Of a stretch of DNA of 64,000 nucleotides, positions 61,315 through 64,000 are shown piece by piece; position 1 is the first letter of the stretch, and every line of letters starts with the position of its first letter. The notes under the pieces are model-generated. The model made no database searches, was not told the origin of the DNA, and saw only the letters and a list, made by a program, of their open reading frames with translations. The DNA is from Gillisia sp. Hel_I_86 (GTDB taxonomy: Bacteria; Bacteroidota; Bacteroidia; Flavobacteriales; Flavobacteriaceae), in the NCBI RefSeq assembly GCF_007827275.1, contig NZ_VISE01000001.1, positions 558,001 through 622,000 on the forward strand. Direction: 5' to 3'. Position numbers and translations under genes: made by a program.

Positions 61315-61740
61315 TTATTCATCCAACATTAAATTTAATGTAACATCTATATTATCTCTTGTAGCTCTAGAATAAGGGCAAATTTCGTGCGCCTCGTTTA
61401 CCAACTGTTCTCCTTTTTCTACCTCTACCCCAGGAATATAACAGTCCAAAACAGCTGCCAATTGTAGATTACCGTCTTCCAGGGTTCCCAATTTCACGGT
61501 TGCCGTAACGTTAAAATCTCCTAGATTTACTTTGTGTTTCTTAGCAATTACCTGTAGAGCGCTTCCAAAACAAGCAGAATATACGGCTGCAAACAACTGT
61601 TCCGGATTGGTGAAATCTTCGCCTTTCCCACCCATACCTTTCGGCATGCTTACTCTCATATCTAATATACCATCGTCACTTTTTACATGTCCTTCCCGTC
61701 CTCCAGAAGTTGTAACTTTGGCTTTGTACAATGTTTTCAT
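61315..61740 (-). CDS. ohr: Organic hydroperoxide resistance protein (OsmC/Ohr family)
   Basis: A 141-residue thiol peroxidase of the OsmC fold: MKTLYKAKVTTSGGREGHV, NPEQLFAAVYSACFGSALQVIA with reactive Cys57 and the resolving Cys121 in HEICPYSRATRDNIDV. Such enzymes reduce organic hydroperoxides using lipoylated proteins. The gene is divergent from meaB, with 104 bases between them. Confidence 0.9.
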   Translation of the reverse strand: MKTLYKAKVTTSGGREGHVKSDDGILDMRVSMPKGMGGKGEDFTNPEQLFAAVYSACFGSALQVIAKKHKVNLGDFNVTATVKLGTLEDGNLQLAAVLDCYIPGVEVEKGEQLVNEAHEICPYSRATRDNIDVTLNLMLDE

Positions 61741-61766
61741 CTTGTATATTTTTGATTAATTTTAAT

Positions 61767-61774
61767 TAAATTTG
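61767..61774 (+). promoter_or_regulatory. Candidate -7 element TAAATTTG upstream of meaB
   Basis: TAAATTTG fits TAnnTTTG and lies in the ohr-meaB intergenic gap, 70 bases before the meaB start. A TTG at 61742-61744 lies 22 bases to the left, slightly more than the usual spacing. It is a weak candidate. Confidence 0.35.
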
Positions 61775-61844
61775 AAGATACCAACATAAGCCATTTACTT
61801 CAAAAGAAGTGCTCATAAATTTGTCATAAATCTCAATTTCCATC

Positions 61845-62927
61845 TTGTCCAAATCAGCTAAAAAATCTGCCTTACACCAATCAGCAAGCATCCCTGCAAC
61901 TCCAAATATTAATCCGGCGTCGAAAGCTAAGATCAAGACTTCAAGAAAAAAACTATTTGAAGATTCTACTTTAGCTGCGAAACTGTTGGCAGGAGACAAA
62001 ACTGCCTTGAGTAGAGGGATCACCTTGGTGGAAAGCAACCAAAGCGATCATCAGGCAATTGCCGAAAAATTGATAGAAGAATGTCTGCCGCATGCTCATA
62101 AGTCTCTTAGAATTGGGATCACGGGCGTTCCCGGGGTAGGAAAAAGCACCTTTATTGAAGCTTTTGGTAGTTACTTGATCCAACAAGGCAAAAAAGTAGC
62201 TGTTTTAGCGGTAGATCCAAGTAGTTCTGTTTCTCACGGAAGTATTATGGGCGATAAAACCCGAATGGAGAAGCTGGTGACCGAAGAAAATGCCTTTATT
62301 CGCCCCTCTCCATCCGGGGATTCCCTTGGCGGCGTTGCAAAAAAAACCAGGGAATCCATCATTCTCTGTGAAGCTGCGGGTTTTGACATTTTACTTATAG
62401 AAACTGTTGGCGTGGGACAAAGTGAGACCACCGTGCATAGCATGACAGATTTTTTCTTATTGCTGAAATTGGCCGGTGCAGGAGATGAACTACAAGGAAT
62501 TAAACGCGGAATTATAGAAATGGCTGATGCTATTGTAATAAACAAAGCCGATGGGGATAATTTGAAAGCTGCCAAAAATGCGAAACTGGAATTTAACAGG
62601 GCCTTGCATTTATATCCTCCAAAAGCCAGTGAATGGCAACCAAAAGTCTCTTTGTGCAGTGCTTTAGAGGAAACTGGGATCACCGAAGTTTGGGAGATGA
62701 TTTTAAAATATAAAGCGTTGGTAGATAAAAACAATTATTTTCAAATTAATCGCCATAATCAGAATAAATTCTGGTTATTACAAACCATCAACGAGCATTT
62801 AAAAAGCAGGTTCTATAAAGATCCCAAAATCAAAAAAGCATTGGAAGAACAATTGCGAGCCATAGAAAATAATGAAACCACGCCTTTCGCAGCCGCAAAA
62901 TTATTGCTGAAAATACAACGCATTTAA
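61845..62927 (+). CDS. meaB: Methylmalonyl-CoA mutase-associated GTPase (MeaB/ArgK type)
   Basis: A 360-residue G3E-type GTPase that helps load and protect adenosylcobalamin on methylmalonyl-CoA mutase. Motifs: [12 protein letters not shown] (91-102) P-loop, [26 protein letters not shown] (about 152-168), [11 protein letters not shown] and VINKADGDN. The start TTG at 61845 is the only reasonable start, since a stop lies 18 bases upstream and no ATG is in frame. The mutase genes are not in the window. A PduO-type adenosyltransferase at 51037 provides the cofactor. Confidence 0.93.
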   Translation: MSKSAKKSALHQSASIPATPNINPASKAKIKTSRKKLFEDSTLAAKLLAGDKTALSRGITLVESNQSDHQAIAEKLIEECLPHAHKSLRIGITGVPGVGKSTFIEAFGSYLIQQGKKVAVLAVDPSSSVSHGSIMGDKTRMEKLVTEENAFIRPSPSGDSLGGVAKKTRESIILCEAAGFDILLIETVGVGQSETTVHSMTDFFLLLKLAGAGDELQGIKRGIIEMADAIVINKADGDNLKAAKNAKLEFNRALHLYPPKASEWQPKVSLCSALEETGITEVWEMILKYKALVDKNNYFQINRHNQNKFWLLQTINEHLKSRFYKDPKIKKALEEQLRAIENNETTPFAAAKLLLKIQRI

Positions 62928-62950
62928 AAATTTAAGCCCTCATTTCCCTT

Positions 62951-64000
62951 ATGAAGATTTTAAAAAAGGCCTACCACAATTATCCCGTAGTGTTGCTCCT
63001 TCTTTTGGGGGTTTTAATTTTTATCACTAATCTGGATGTACTTATGGTAAATATCATGGAGGCCCGTAATTTTATTAGTGCCAGGGAAATGCTCACTCAT
63101 AATAATTGGATCTTCACCACGATGAATGAGGCAGCTCGCTATGAAAAACCTCCGTTCCCAACGTGGTTAACAGCGATTTCCGCCTATCTATTTGGTATGG
63201 AAAGCTTGTTTGCCTATCGTTTGCCAGCAGCTTTAACTTCAATTTTTCTCTCTTTTATATTTTATAAGCTTCAGCTGTTATTGGTAATAAAAAAGAAGCT
63301 CGCATTTATCTCCAGTCTAATTTTAATGACTTCTTTTTATATTATTTTTTCAGGCAGGGACGGGCAGTGGGATATTTTTACCCATGCCTTTATGATGGGT
63401 TGTATTTATTTCATTATTCGTTTATTTAAAACTAAAAAGAACAACTATCCCTATGCGATTTTTGCCGGATTATTTTTTGGAATTTCTGTGTTGAGCAAAG
63501 GGCCGGTTTCCTTATATGCCTTGTTTTTGCCATTTTTGATAGCGTACGGAATAAGTTATAAGTTCAAAAATCTTTCTGAAAAATGGCCAGCCCTTCTCCT
63601 ATTTCTAATTGTAGGAGTCTCATCTGGTGCGTGGTGGAGTGTGGTGGTGCACTATTACGATGCTGAAGCTTTCGCCGCAGTGGCAGAACTTGAAAGTAGT
63701 AGGTGGCTTAATTATAACGTGCGGCCTATTTGGTATTATTGGAGTTTCTTTACCCAAAGTGGAATTTGGACTATTCCAGCTTTTGTAAGCTTGTTCTATT
63801 GGTATTTAAAACCAAGGGTTTCTAATTTAAAAGCTTATAGATTCTATATCCTATGGACGCTCTTTTCGGTTGTTTTACTTTCCTTAATTCCTGAAAAGAA
63901 AAGCAGGTACTTATTGCCGGTATTAATTCCTTTGGCATTGACTACGGGATTTTATGTGGAATACATCATTAAGAATTTCAGACAGGGATTATCAAAAATA
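62951..64000 (+). CDS. GT39/GT83-type (ArnT-like) integral-membrane glycosyltransferase, partial
   Basis: The frame starts with ATG at 62951, 24 bases after meaB, and runs off the right edge with at least 350 residues. It is rich in membrane segments and has the family signature VNIMEARNFISAREMLTHNNW (about 33-53), the acidic E near the first loop, YEKPPFPTWLTA (about 65-76), GRDGQWDIFTHAFM and LSKGPVSLYALFLPFL. Such proteins transfer a sugar from polyprenyl phosphate to lipid A or proteins in the periplasm. The C-terminal domain is outside. Confidence 0.85.
   Translation, partial: MKILKKAYHNYPVVLLLLLGVLIFITNLDVLMVNIMEARNFISAREMLTHNNWIFTTMNEAARYEKPPFPTWLTAISAYLFGMESLFAYRLPAALTSIFLSFIFYKLQLLLVIKKKLAFISSLILMTSFYIIFSGRDGQWDIFTHAFMMGCIYFIIRLFKTKKNNYPYAIFAGLFFGISVLSKGPVSLYALFLPFLIAYGISYKFKNLSEKWPALLLFLIVGVSSGAWWSVVVHYYDAEAFAAVAELESSRWLNYNVRPIWYYWSFFTQSGIWTIPAFVSLFYWYLKPRVSNLKAYRFYILWTLFSVVLLSLIPEKKSRYLLPVLIPLALTTGFYVEYIIKNFRQGLSKI

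Overview
The window looks like a chromosomal segment of a member of the Flavobacteriaceae (Bacteroidota), perhaps near Gramella, Gillisia or Zunongwangia; the genus is a guess. The support is AT-rich DNA, TAnnTTTG promoter elements, few Shine-Dalgarno sequences, a long SecA, DUF2795, DUF4199, DUF2911 and DUF4097-like proteins, and many short palindromic intergenic repeats typical of this group. No rRNA, tRNA, CRISPR array or complete insertion sequence was recognised.

Positions 1-33,100 are a large surface-polysaccharide (O-antigen or capsule) locus, read almost entirely on the minus strand in tightly spaced or overlapping genes. It holds a partial O-antigen polymerase/ligase, about 17 glycosyltransferases of several folds (GT2, GT4, a GT11 fucosyltransferase), six methyltransferase domains including two of FkbM type, a pyruvyltransferase, a membrane-anchored beta-propeller protein and precursor genes (neuB, wecB, fcl, gmd). 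The ABC exporter ATPase (wzt) carries a C-terminal carbohydrate-binding domain. Two genes here are broken: gmd (three indels plus a lost catalytic lysine) and a four-helix-bundle gene (two nonsense codons).

Positions 33,300-41,700 are a plus-strand block: an unrecognised GT-B-like protein, a GT4 enzyme, then neuC, neuA and asnB. Between them (35.9-38.0 kb) is an accessory patch with a PIN-type toxin and its antitoxin, a GIY-YIG protein, a second degraded copy of the 3' end of the preceding GT4 gene and dense palindromic repeats. The block separates wzt from its permease wzm. At 41.8-46.5 kb follow wzm, an intact four-helix-bundle gene, the tyrosine kinase wzc and the outer-membrane export lipoprotein wza.

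Positions 46,700-64,000 are mostly housekeeping: an ABC-F ATPase, a methyltransferase, a MacB/LolD-type ATPase, a short membrane protein, a PduO-type cobalamin adenosyltransferase, DUF2795, secA, DUF4199, an ECF sigma / anti-sigma / DUF4097-like / M23 peptidase operon, DUF2911, ohr, meaB and a partial GT39/83-type transferase. The adenosyltransferase and MeaB together point to a B12-dependent methylmalonyl-CoA mutase in this organism.

Read together, the locus would make a sialic-acid-like, possibly fucosylated, heavily methylated glycan exported by an ABC transporter, with Wza/Wzc also present. Part of the pathway (GDP-fucose) appears to be decaying, and repeats mark nearly every boundary where genes have been gained, lost or rearranged.
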